Below are positions 36,562-44,495 of a stretch of 64,000 nucleotides of DNA, piece by piece. Under the pieces are notes generated by a model, which was not told the origin of the DNA, did no database searches, and saw only the letters and a program-made list of their open reading frames with translations. The DNA comes from Maribacter_C sp947494565 (GTDB lineage: Bacteria > Bacteroidota > Bacteroidia > Flavobacteriales > Flavobacteriaceae). The DNA lies in NCBI RefSeq assembly GCF_047345415.1, contig NZ_JBLFEP010000006.1:62001-126000 (forward strand), in the 5' to 3' direction. The position numbers and the translations under genes are program-made. Position 1 is the first letter of the stretch. The number at the start of each line of letters is the position of its first letter.

Positions 36562-37197
36562 ATGAAGACCAAAAGACCATATGTTTTAGTAGTACTACTA
36601 TTGATACTCGGTGTTGCATATGCACAACAAGATTCGAATCGAAAGAAGGTCATTCTTCTAGACCCTGGACATGGAGGTATCGACTCAGGCACGACTGCAG
36701 AGGACGGTACCACGAAAAAAGATGTCGTTTTGGATGTAGCCATGAATATGGTCAAGTTGAACCAAGATATACTGGACTCCAAATATGAGATATATTTGAC
36801 TAGGGTAGGTGATACCCTGATCGATTTGGAAGATAGGTCACGGCTTGTTCAATACCTAAGACCGGACCTATTCATTTCTTTACATTGTAACCACAGCCCC
36901 AGTCCAAAAACGAACGGTGTTGAGGCCTATGTCCATGGAAATAATAAAAAAGTGATCGGACTTGCAGAATCGATTATCCACAACCTCAATCAAAATTTAG
37001 GTCTGAGGTACGGTTCCGTGAAAACAGGTAATTTTCATGTTTTGCGGAAGGGTAGTGAATATTGCCCATCAATACTCTTGGAATTGGGATATTTGTCCAA
37101 TTTGGACGAGTCCCATTATTTAGAACATCAAGGGAATCGGAAAGCTTTGGCATTGGCTATTTTAGAATCGTTTAAAAGGATGAAGGATTCTCTTTGA
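36562..37197 (+). CDS. N-acetylmuramoyl-L-alanine amidase (Amidase_3 type)
   Basis: 211 residues with a signal peptide (ends GVAYAQQ) and one Amidase_3 domain: LLDPGHGGIDSG, LFISLHCNHSPSP, and ILLELGYLSNLDESHYL with the catalytic Glu. It would trim peptidoglycan to let the mating channel assemble. The usual second zinc ligand, Glu in an E-K-x3-L motif, reads TTKKDVVLD here, so Glu appears to be replaced by Lys; activity is doubtful until tested by alignment. Confidence 0.88.
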   Translation: MKTKRPYVLVVLLLILGVAYAQQDSNRKKVILLDPGHGGIDSGTTAEDGTTKKDVVLDVAMNMVKLNQDILDSKYEIYLTRVGDTLIDLEDRSRLVQYLRPDLFISLHCNHSPSPKTNGVEAYVHGNNKKVIGLAESIIHNLNQNLGLRYGSVKTGNFHVLRKGSEYCPSILLELGYLSNLDESHYLEHQGNRKALALAILESFKRMKDSL

Positions 37198-37518
37198 CTA
37201 AAGCTCCCCGTTAAGTCTTTTTGTTTTTAGTTCAGCACGCAAATGAAGGTACATGGCCTCTTTAAGAGCATCATCAATTGCAAACCCTTTCAAAAGGGCG
37301 TACCCGGTTACATGCGAATGGCAGAATTCATCAAGGTCCCCTTTTGGACCACATAACTTATTATATAGCGGAATTATTTCATCCCAATTCAGTTCATAAG
37401 GTTTGGCCTCGACAACTCCATAGAGGATATTGTTCAATTTCTGTAGGGTCTGGCCCAATGTCTTTCTTGTCATCCCAAGGTTTCGGATGAACTTAAATGG
37501 CGTTTCGTTATCGTTCAA
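37198..37518 (-). CDS. Hypothetical protein at the tra locus
   Basis: 106 residues from a TTG start at 37516-37518; no ATG is available in frame before the upstream stop. The product is helical and soluble (IRNLGMTRKTLGQTLQKLNN, LDEFCHSHVTGYALLKGFAI). It ends one base after the convergent amidase stop. No family recognised. The lack of ATG could mean a TTG start or a lost N-terminus. Confidence 0.5.
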   Translation of the reverse strand: MNDNETPFKFIRNLGMTRKTLGQTLQKLNNILYGVVEAKPYELNWDEIIPLYNKLCGPKGDLDEFCHSHVTGYALLKGFAIDDALKEAMYLHLRAELKTKRLNGEL

Positions 37519-37559
37519 TTCTATCGGTTTTAAGGATAAGTTTCTTTCATTTTTCTTTG

Positions 37560-37985
37560 TTATTTATTTAGGAAGTGACGATTTAGGGTTTCTCTATTAT
37601 TGAAATAAAAATTTAGAGCAGCCGCAATACTTAAACCCATGGTTAGTAAAAATTTAATATCCGGTTCGTTGAAAACGGTGGTACGTGAATTGCTTAGTAT
37701 GATAATGATCTGATATAGACTAAGGGTTACGGGAACTAGCAGAAATGGACGGTATAATTTATGAATCGCTTCGAAAAACCATCCCACCCAACCCAGATGC
37801 GCGAACAAATGAATTAGGAACGTATAAATGAACACACGATAGGAAGAAAAACCAAGAACATACCCATCTTGGTCCATTAGAAGGGATTGAAGCCCGAAAT
37901 CCGGTACCCAACCCTTTATCCCTTCACCACGAACAGTAATGGTATCATGGATGTAGGGAAGCGATGACAAAGCTATTATTGCCAT
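37560..37985 (-). CDS. Hypothetical multi-pass membrane protein
   Basis: About 141 residues from the ATG at 37985 (MAIIALSSLPYIHDTITVRG), with three membrane helices (VFIYTFLIHLFAHLGWVGWF, FLLVPVTLSLYQIIIILS, LLTMGLSIAAALNFYF). The open frame extends to 38078, but that part overlaps the small lipoprotein gene at 38002-38142, so the later start is preferred; it falls 16 bases after the lipoprotein stop. No family recognised. Confidence 0.5.
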   Translation of the reverse strand: MAIIALSSLPYIHDTITVRGEGIKGWVPDFGLQSLLMDQDGYVLGFSSYRVFIYTFLIHLFAHLGWVGWFFEAIHKLYRPFLLVPVTLSLYQIIIILSNSRTTVFNEPDIKFLLTMGLSIAAALNFYFNNRETLNRHFLNK

Positions 37986-38001
37986 CGCTTTTAAAAAATG
38001 A

Positions 38002-38142
38002 TCAAGTATCCTGATCTTTGATTTCCTTTTTGTCGATACTGTAGATTTCATCTGTTGTTGATGTACTTTCTTGGTCACAAGAATAGATTAAGGACACCGT
38101 TAACAAAAGGGCGACAACCAATAAGGTTCTTCTAGGGCTCAT
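38002..38142 (-). CDS. Small lipoprotein
   Basis: 46 residues: MSPRRTLLVVALLLTVSLIY followed by a lipobox cysteine (IYSC) and a short acidic tail ending DKKEIKDQDT. Tiny lipoproteins with the tail pattern IDKKEIKDxDT occur in Flavobacteria; their function is unknown. It overlaps the longer frame of the next gene. Confidence 0.6.
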   Translation of the reverse strand: MSPRRTLLVVALLLTVSLIYSCDQESTSTTDEIYSIDKKEIKDQDT

Positions 38143-38285
38143 AGTTTTAGGATTTGAAGATTAATATCCTATCTTAACTATTTATGCTTCCTTAAAATTG
38201 TTTGATTGTTAGAACTTTCGATGTACGACATCCATGTTTTGATAAAAAATAAATATAGGAGGTTTTGCAATAACTTGAGCATATG

Positions 38286-38310
38286 AAAACCCCATATTTA
38301 CTGGGTTTTT
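38286..38310 (-). terminator. Terminator hairpin between the EEP gene and the lipoprotein gene
   Basis: AAAACCC...GGGTTTTT forms an A/T-flanked hairpin that would work in either direction. It lies downstream of the EEP-family gene (- strand). Confidence 0.5.
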
Positions 38311-38391
38311 CGTTCATTGAAAAACTAAAAACCTCTCTTTTCTTTGCCTAAGAATTATATTGAAACCAATCCCATGGAAAAATGTTTCATT

Positions 38392-39540
38392 TTAAGCACT
38401 ATTTTTCAATTCCAAAGCATCTGGATTCATCTCTATATTCACCCAAAGTAATGGGTGCTCACTGGCAGCATCCTGTTCTTTTTTCAGGGTTTTATAAATA
38501 TCCCATTGTGGTTGCCGGATTGGCCATATCGCTTTTCTGTCCATTCCACAATTTTGAATTCTTTCCCCAATCTGTGGAGAAGCAAGTAAATAATCCAGTT
38601 GCTCCATATTTACGCCCTTACGAAAGCCCCCCAATCTATAATAACCGGAATCGGTACCAAAGTCGGGTTCCACGTCGAAATTAGTATAATCCGCGATGTC
38701 GGTTACATCCATGTCGGTTATCGGCGCAAGGCATTTTGAAAAAATAGGCGCATTTAAAGTCCCCAAGATTACAATGGTTTCATTACCTACGGAGCGAAGC
38801 TCGTTATAAACTTTGGAAACCATCGATGCCTGTCTTGCCCTTTTTGATGCATTGGCCTTATCCTGCAAAGACGAATCGATGTGTACACATAGAATATGGA
38901 TCATCTCTCCTTTCGGTGTTTCAACCTTGTAAACCTGTAAGTCATTTTGAAATAGTAATGATCCATCAACATCACGTTCACTCGAATGCGATTTTATCGT
39001 TTTAATTCGGAATCCGTTCTTGACCATTATGCCCATACCAAGTCCGCACTTATTATTGCCATCAAGGTGTATTATATCCTTGTAGGAGGATTCAAGACTA
39101 TTTTGGTATAGCATTTCATTCATTTTTAATAGGGCATAGCGGCTCTCTACTTCTTGAAGAATCAGGATGTCCGCATCGCATTTACCGACCACTTTTAGTT
39201 TATTATAGAGCGCACCAAAAGGAATAGGAACGGTATGCCATTTGGACTCTTCATTTACAAATTTCGAGTATTGAAAATAGAGATGAGTGTCCTCCCGATT
39301 TTTGTAACTTTCAAGTTCTAATTGTCTTGAAATGTTCGTTTTAAAAGACCTTAGACCATTAAAATCGATATGCCCGGTCAGTTCACGCATTCTCAAAAAA
39401 TCAGTTTCTGTTTTCTCGCCCTTTTTGAACAAGCTGTCAAGTTCTCTAGTCCACTCAGTTATTTTTTGCTCATAGTTATCATTTATCAGGTCGATATGAC
39501 GATGAAATATGTTCTGGATATTGAAGGTCGCTATTTTCAT
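38392..39540 (-). CDS. Endonuclease/exonuclease/phosphatase (EEP) family protein
   Basis: 382 residues with the EEP fold order: ATFNIQNIF at the N-terminus, ILILQEVESRYAL (catalytic Glu), LCVHIDSSLQ, and a C-terminal ASEHPLLWVNI. Two signature positions differ from active members: the GDFN/GDLN motif reads GTLNAP (Asp replaced by Thr) and the SDH motif reads SEH. It may have altered or no nuclease activity. The start overlaps the HTH gene stop by four bases (ATGA), so the two are coupled. Confidence 0.8.
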   Translation of the reverse strand: MKIATFNIQNIFHRHIDLINDNYEQKITEWTRELDSLFKKGEKTETDFLRMRELTGHIDFNGLRSFKTNISRQLELESYKNREDTHLYFQYSKFVNEESKWHTVPIPFGALYNKLKVVGKCDADILILQEVESRYALLKMNEMLYQNSLESSYKDIIHLDGNNKCGLGMGIMVKNGFRIKTIKSHSSERDVDGSLLFQNDLQVYKVETPKGEMIHILCVHIDSSLQDKANASKRARQASMVSKVYNELRSVGNETIVILGTLNAPIFSKCLAPITDMDVTDIADYTNFDVEPDFGTDSGYYRLGGFRKGVNMEQLDYLLASPQIGERIQNCGMDRKAIWPIRQPQWDIYKTLKKEQDAASEHPLLWVNIEMNPDALELKNSA

Positions 39541-39824
39541 GCCGCTTTTCTTTTAAGTTCCACTTCATTATCCCGAAGAATCTCATTGATCTTTTCTTCA
39601 TCGTAAAAGATAATTCCACCAAGTTTGGTAAAAGGTATGGTTCCATTTAATCTAAAGTTTTGCAAGGTACCCGGACTGATTTCCAATTTTTGCATGACCT
39701 CACTGGATTTTATCCAATGGTCGATACCTATTGTTCCATGATTAATTAATAATTGTTTGATTTCATTTAGCAGTTCCGTTCTGAATTCGGCTAAATCTTC
39801 GGTAGTAATAATGTTTGCTGCCAT
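39537..39824 (-). CDS. Excisionase-like helix-turn-helix protein
   Basis: 95 residues. A helical N-terminus is followed by a MerR-like/HTH_17 domain (SSEVMQKLEISPGTLQNFRL, then IPFTKLGGIIFYDEEKI), as in the DNA-binding excisionase-like proteins common on Bacteroidota ICEs. It may help excision or regulate the downstream EEP gene. Confidence 0.8.
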   Translation of the reverse strand: MAANIITTEDLAEFRTELLNEIKQLLINHGTIGIDHWIKSSEVMQKLEISPGTLQNFRLNGTIPFTKLGGIIFYDEEKINEILRDNEVELKRKAA

Positions 39825-40133
39825 AATTTTTCTGCTTTAAAAAAAGTTAAACTTCAATTGTTTTAATAATTATCCAGACTAAACCGGAGGAAACAGATAT
39901 GTTTCATAATCCGCATAAGGACTAAATTCATACTTATTGTTTATTGTAAATAGCAAGAAAGGTCAAGAGTAGTGGAGTAGCCTTGAGAAGCAGTGGGGAT
40001 GATAAACTTAAATCATAAGCATCAGTTTATCAAAGTGTTGAATCCGTTATTCATGAATGTTTGACTCTGAATTCATGAATAAATCTACAAGGCCTTGAGA
40101 AAATTCGAAATAATAAGTTCAGAGAGATACGGG
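39825..40133. other. Non-coding stretch between ICE genes and the lanthipeptide locus
   Basis: No gene seen. It contains the paired ATTCATGAAT element at 40047-40082, 52 bases past the stop of the first lanthipeptide module. Confidence 0.5.
40047..40082. promoter_or_regulatory. Paired ATTCATGAAT palindromes (left end of lanthipeptide locus)
   Basis: Two copies of the 10-bp palindrome ATTCATGAAT at 40049-40058 and 40071-40080, 22 bp start to start, inside perfect 12-bp outer inverted arms (TTATTCATGAAT / ATTCATGAATAA). The same word occurs at 46966 and 48809/48830. As RNA it could also fold into a hairpin ending the - strand operon. Confidence 0.6.
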
Positions 40134-41012
40134 TCACAATTTTGATTTGTATTTTCCATTGAGAGCTTGGTAATGTCTCTCCATCATAAAGTAGAGAACA
40201 AATTCCTGTAGCCTATTTTTAGAACGGAACAACCTATTCAAGAACATATGTAAATAACTCTGAATTCGGCTATCTAAGAGAGAAGCATCGGTAATTGAGG
40301 TGATTGACAAAATAATGTTATCAGCATCCTGGCTATAAATATCAATAATATTCCTAAAAGACCTGTTTCTGTTGTTCTGCTCTTCCTGAAACGTCAAAAA
40401 TTCTTCAAGTATTAGTCTATTTCTTTGATATTTATTCCTTAATTGTTTTTTAAAACGTTTATCAAAACGAAACTCCTCGCCGAATGACCTCAATACCCCT
40501 TTAGTGAAAGATAGCTTTTCCTTTAAACTATATCCAAATAGTTGCAAGATGCAGTTAATACTTTTGGCGCCAAATAACCATCTATCATCGTGAATTTCAA
40601 TATTGGGACTATTCGAAAAGAATTGAATAACCATTTGACTATCAAAAAAAAACAGTTGCTCAAAAAGATGAATTGTATCTTTTCCATATCGTTCTATTTC
40701 TCTATGGTAGGTATCTATTTGAATTCTGTGAATAAGATCTTCATTGACCATTGTACTCATTGATCTGCTTAATTCGCGAATAAGACCAAAGGTGTCTTCA
40801 AGTTTAGTGCATTTAAATCGTACTCGGAGATGATAATCAGGATCACTATAACGAATAAAAAACCATTTCTCTATACTTTTATCATCCATAAAAATACGAG
40901 TTATTGGTCCGATGGTTTCTAAAATAATTCGCTCACAGGTTTTTGGTCCTGCATAAATCTTGTAGTACAACCATTCTTCCCCTATAACGAATGTTCTTTT
41001 AACCTCATTCAT
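40134..41012 (-). CDS. Lanthipeptide dehydratase C-terminal (elimination) protein, SpaB_C type, - arm
   Basis: 292 residues resembling the stand-alone SpaB_C / thiopeptide-type biosynthesis domain: a start with EEWLYYKIYAGPKTCERIIL, then WFFIRYSDPDYHLRVRF, QIDTYHREIERYGKDTIHLF and the C-terminal SYLHMFLNRLFRSKNRLQEF. In split LanB enzymes this part removes glutamate from glutamylated Ser/Thr to give dehydroamino acids. It overlaps the LanB-N gene by four bases. Its paralogue is encoded at 54520. Confidence 0.9.
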   Translation of the reverse strand: MNEVKRTFVIGEEWLYYKIYAGPKTCERIILETIGPITRIFMDDKSIEKWFFIRYSDPDYHLRVRFKCTKLEDTFGLIRELSRSMSTMVNEDLIHRIQIDTYHREIERYGKDTIHLFEQLFFFDSQMVIQFFSNSPNIEIHDDRWLFGAKSINCILQLFGYSLKEKLSFTKGVLRSFGEEFRFDKRFKKQLRNKYQRNRLILEEFLTFQEEQNNRNRSFRNIIDIYSQDADNIILSITSITDASLLDSRIQSYLHMFLNRLFRSKNRLQEFVLYFMMERHYQALNGKYKSKL

Positions 41013-43240
41013 TTAACAACAGTTTTTCTGGCATTATAGAGCGAAACGACAAATTGGTTACAATAGCTTCCTTCGTTTGAAAAAACCGGTCCTTTTTCTT
41101 TGCCTAAAAACTCTTCCAAAATAAAACTCTTCTTACCTTTTATTTGATCTAGTAACATTTGTAAGCAGGTCATATTTGTTGTGTGAATTAAAAGGCTATT
41201 GTCACCTTCAATAAGACAAACATATTTGGGAATTTTTCTCTTTAGCATAAATTCTTTAGTTAGTAGAAAGAGTTCATCTATCTTATCATAACATTCTATT
41301 AACGGCTGAATATCTTTCCTTTCTATTTGCCACATAGCTTTGGAAATTATAATTCCCTCGAATTCTACTCTCGGCAAAAAGTTGAATAACTTTTTTAATG
41401 GCCCCCAATTGAAACCTACCCAATTCCTTTTGCCCTCTGTTTGAAAATGAGCTAAAAACTGGTATAACGGTAGTTGACCTAGAGAATAGTTGTGTGCATT
41501 CCCAAGTCTTGTAAGAACTTCTTTATTCAGTCGTTTAGATTTTAATCGTAATCGACTTTTTGAATCAATGGATAAAAAAAGATCCTCAATATCGATTTGA
41601 TTTTGTTTGGGTAAGGTAGAATTCGATAGGAAAGGAATTTCAAAAGATCTGAAAGAAGGTCGTATTAGAACATTCCCAACCCTATCTTGCGGCATATGAA
41701 CAATTTCTGCAATAATATTATTGGCATTCATCCCCTTCTCCTTGGAGACTATTTCTTTAACAAATTCATGAATTTCTTGATTTAAAAAACAAAATCTACC
41801 CAACAAGTTTACGGCCGATGACCCTCCAAAACCGGAAACAAAAAGTTTCTCACTACCATTTTCTTTATTAATCTCAATTGTTCCACTTATTGTGTCGGGT
41901 AGGTCATTCCAATTTAGTTGAAATTCGTCAAAATCTTTTGTAATGAGCTTGATGGTATATTCACTATTATTTAGACACTCTTGTATTTTTCTATTTAACA
42001 ATTCATGAAATACATTCCATGGTTTGTCTGTATTTATTTCTTTCTTTTCAGGAATGCTTAAATCTTGTAAGAAATAGTTAATATCTCCGTGGCTTCGATC
42101 TCTTTCGAATCCTAAGCCCATCTCAACATCCATTACCTTTGGAAGTGACATCTCGCGATATTCATATCGCTTTTCAAATTCATTTTGAAAAATTTGAAGT
42201 TTGTCCTTGCGATACGGAAGGGTAATCTTGTTGAAAAGAATAAGGACTTTTCTGATTTTGGGTAACCATTTGGAGTCTAGGGTATTTGCATGCGTATTTT
42301 GGAGCATGTCAGTTTGAAAAAAATATTGCTCTTTGTGATTTATTTGAAAGAGTTTAAGTTGTCGAATTATTTGAGCGTAGGCTTTCTTTCTGTTGCCAAA
42401 ATTTGAATCTAATTCGTCAAGCATCAGTAATATTTCTTTCCAAGAGGAAAGCATTCGGCTTGAATCAGATAAGTTTTGTAAGATTGCCTGGATATGTTCG
42501 TGAAATTCTGGTCCGCAGACAGGTGGTTCTAATTCGCTAATAAGAATTTGATTTTCAACAAGTTGCTCTGTAAAGGCTATAGCTTTGTCTAATGAAACAT
42601 TAATTTTTACTAATTCTCTTGCTATATTAGAAAGAGTACAGCCCTTTGCGGCAATTTTTAAAACTGCATTTAGATATTTACCAGAGGTTACTTCATTTAT
42701 ATCATGCGTTCTATTGCCTTCTTCGTATGAGTATTCAATGTACCTGATTTGTTGTCCAACTCGATAAATACTAGAATTCGGAAAAAAAAGCAGTTGCCCT
42801 CGAATTGTTTTGTCTTGCGATAGTTTTTGCGCCAATGTAATGGCAATCCCCATGTCCAATCGTGTGGATCTTAAATTATTTTCGGGTGCACACAACCATA
42901 TGTTGGTAGACTTGGCAAAGTTACCAAGGGAAACACCAGCAAATAAACCAAAAGGAGTACATCTAGAACTCATTCGAATCAAATACTTTAAAATTGATAG
43001 TTTTAATTTATTAGCATATTTAGGATTGCTGATATGACCTTCTTGCCATTTCTCAATTTCATTAAATAGCGATGGAGAGGCTAAATAAAGAGCTTCCATT
43101 ACAAGTTTATTGTCAATGAGACGAATAACTTCTTCATCTGAAATTATCTTTTTGTCCAATAGTTTGAAAACAACATCCGTTGGAAGTAGAGGTGAGCGTA
43201 GAACGTATTTTTTGAAGAATTGGTATTCCATATTACTCAT
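41009..43240 (-). CDS. Lanthipeptide dehydratase N-terminal (glutamylation) protein, LanB-N, - arm
   Basis: 743 residues with Lant_dehydr_N features: VLRSPLLPTDV near the start, KYLIRMSSRCTPFGLFAGVS, FGGSSAVNLLGRFCFLN, VGNVLIRPSFRSFEIPFLSN and a C-terminal EFLGKEKGPVFSNEGSYCNQ. It would transfer glutamate from tRNA-Glu to Ser/Thr of the precursor. It lacks the elimination domain, which is the separate next gene, as in pinensin-type Bacteroidota clusters. Start ATG 43240; ATG three codons later is possible. Confidence 0.92.
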   Translation of the reverse strand: MSNMEYQFFKKYVLRSPLLPTDVVFKLLDKKIISDEEVIRLIDNKLVMEALYLASPSLFNEIEKWQEGHISNPKYANKLKLSILKYLIRMSSRCTPFGLFAGVSLGNFAKSTNIWLCAPENNLRSTRLDMGIAITLAQKLSQDKTIRGQLLFFPNSSIYRVGQQIRYIEYSYEEGNRTHDINEVTSGKYLNAVLKIAAKGCTLSNIARELVKINVSLDKAIAFTEQLVENQILISELEPPVCGPEFHEHIQAILQNLSDSSRMLSSWKEILLMLDELDSNFGNRKKAYAQIIRQLKLFQINHKEQYFFQTDMLQNTHANTLDSKWLPKIRKVLILFNKITLPYRKDKLQIFQNEFEKRYEYREMSLPKVMDVEMGLGFERDRSHGDINYFLQDLSIPEKKEINTDKPWNVFHELLNRKIQECLNNSEYTIKLITKDFDEFQLNWNDLPDTISGTIEINKENGSEKLFVSGFGGSSAVNLLGRFCFLNQEIHEFVKEIVSKEKGMNANNIIAEIVHMPQDRVGNVLIRPSFRSFEIPFLSNSTLPKQNQIDIEDLFLSIDSKSRLRLKSKRLNKEVLTRLGNAHNYSLGQLPLYQFLAHFQTEGKRNWVGFNWGPLKKLFNFLPRVEFEGIIISKAMWQIERKDIQPLIECYDKIDELFLLTKEFMLKRKIPKYVCLIEGDNSLLIHTTNMTCLQMLLDQIKGKKSFILEEFLGKEKGPVFSNEGSYCNQFVVSLYNARKTVVK

Positions 43241-43249
43241 TTACCTCAT

Positions 43250-44479
43250 TTACGAAACCATAAGACTTTGGCTCCATTTTAGTGGTTTGGAAGACAAACG
43301 AGATAGGAGAGATAACCCTACTCCCGATACACCACTCAGTATGTCAGTTTCTTCTTTCCATTCCCATTTATTATTTCGGTATTTCAGAAAAAGGAAACCA
43401 GTTTCGGAATCTGGATGATTTGACATTGCCATACTCTTTTCGAACCAAAATGTTGCAGCTTCCTTAAATTCTTCGACTGTTGTCATTTTGTACAAGTAGT
43501 TAAAGATTAACATCAATCCACTGGACCCATGACAGAGACAAGCATCTTTGACCAAATTCGTATTCAGATTTCTTCTTTTAGAAGTATGTAATAGGATTGA
43601 CACCGCTTGAGACGAAAGTGATTTATCCCGGAGTATTTTTCCAGCATGCCAAAGTGAGAGCCCGATACCTAAATCGCCACGGCACCAAGCAAGGCGAGAA
43701 GGTGGATTTTCGTTAATTGGGTTGGTCGTTACCTCTTTTGGAAAAAGGGAAAACTGGTTAGTGTAATTCATGCTTACACTTCGTACGAAACTTATGGCTC
43801 CGTTCAATAGGGGGCGAACCTCTTCCCTAAAAGCAAGAAAAACAAACAGTCTGGATAAAAAATTGATGATACTAGACATACCATGCGCTAGACCTAGGTC
43901 TACATTATATTCCTCTTTTTCATTGACCACATTCGCTGACCAGCAATAAGATTTTCCTTGTTTAATAGCTGATGCCCTAAGTTGAAGTATTATTTCAAGG
44001 AGTTTTTGAGAATAAAATTCTTTTGATTTAATCGATTTGCAGTTTTCCAATCTTTTAATCAAATACATTCCCAAACCCACATATCCATGCAAAAAATCAA
44101 AGTTTTGGTTATCCAAGTAGACTTGATGTGTTTCAATATAAAAATTATCGAACTCTTTGAAAAAATCATTGTTACTTAAATCTATGAATCTCTCTTCTTC
44201 CAACAAACTAAGCCCCCATGCTACACCAAAAATGCCAGAGCAGTAGGTTGGAAGGTTAAAGCCATTGTCAATTTGGGTTAATAAAAGGTTAAGTTGATTT
44301 TGCGCCAAATTTTCTATGCCGGCACTATCGATAAATCTTGAATAATAATATAGGAAAATAATACTACCCATATTTCCGGACAATAGCCCTATATCGGATT
44401 TTGCCTGACTTGGTTTTGCCAAAGCCTGATAAATCAAATCTAACTTACCAGTTAGTTTTTCTCTCTCGTCGCGTTTCAA
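43250..44479 (-). CDS. Lanthionine synthetase C-like cyclase (LanC), - arm
   Basis: 409 residues, alpha/alpha-toroid cyclase. All expected active-site motifs are present: LAHGMSS (near 199), LAWCRGDLGIG (zinc Cys near 266) and CLCHGSSGL (zinc Cys-His near 316-317). It adds cysteine thiols to dehydrated residues to form (methyl)lanthionine rings. It lies between the S9 peptidase and LanB-N genes with short gaps, in one operon. Paralogue encoded at 51064. Confidence 0.93.
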   Translation of the reverse strand: MKRDEREKLTGKLDLIYQALAKPSQAKSDIGLLSGNMGSIIFLYYYSRFIDSAGIENLAQNQLNLLLTQIDNGFNLPTYCSGIFGVAWGLSLLEEERFIDLSNNDFFKEFDNFYIETHQVYLDNQNFDFLHGYVGLGMYLIKRLENCKSIKSKEFYSQKLLEIILQLRASAIKQGKSYCWSANVVNEKEEYNVDLGLAHGMSSIINFLSRLFVFLAFREEVRPLLNGAISFVRSVSMNYTNQFSLFPKEVTTNPINENPPSRLAWCRGDLGIGLSLWHAGKILRDKSLSSQAVSILLHTSKRRNLNTNLVKDACLCHGSSGLMLIFNYLYKMTTVEEFKEAATFWFEKSMAMSNHPDSETGFLFLKYRNNKWEWKEETDILSGVSGVGLSLLSRLSSKPLKWSQSLMVS

Positions 44480-44495
44480 AACAATTCCTAGTATG

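Noticed and set aside
41764..41773. A further ATTCATGAAT inside the - arm LanB gene
   Set aside because: It lies deep in coding sequence and encodes ordinary residues; probably coincidental, so it was not counted as an operator.
40134..43240. Thiopeptide cluster instead of lanthipeptide cluster
   Set aside because: Split LanB genes also occur in thiopeptide loci, but both modules include LanC cyclases, and no pyridine synthase or YcaO gene was seen.
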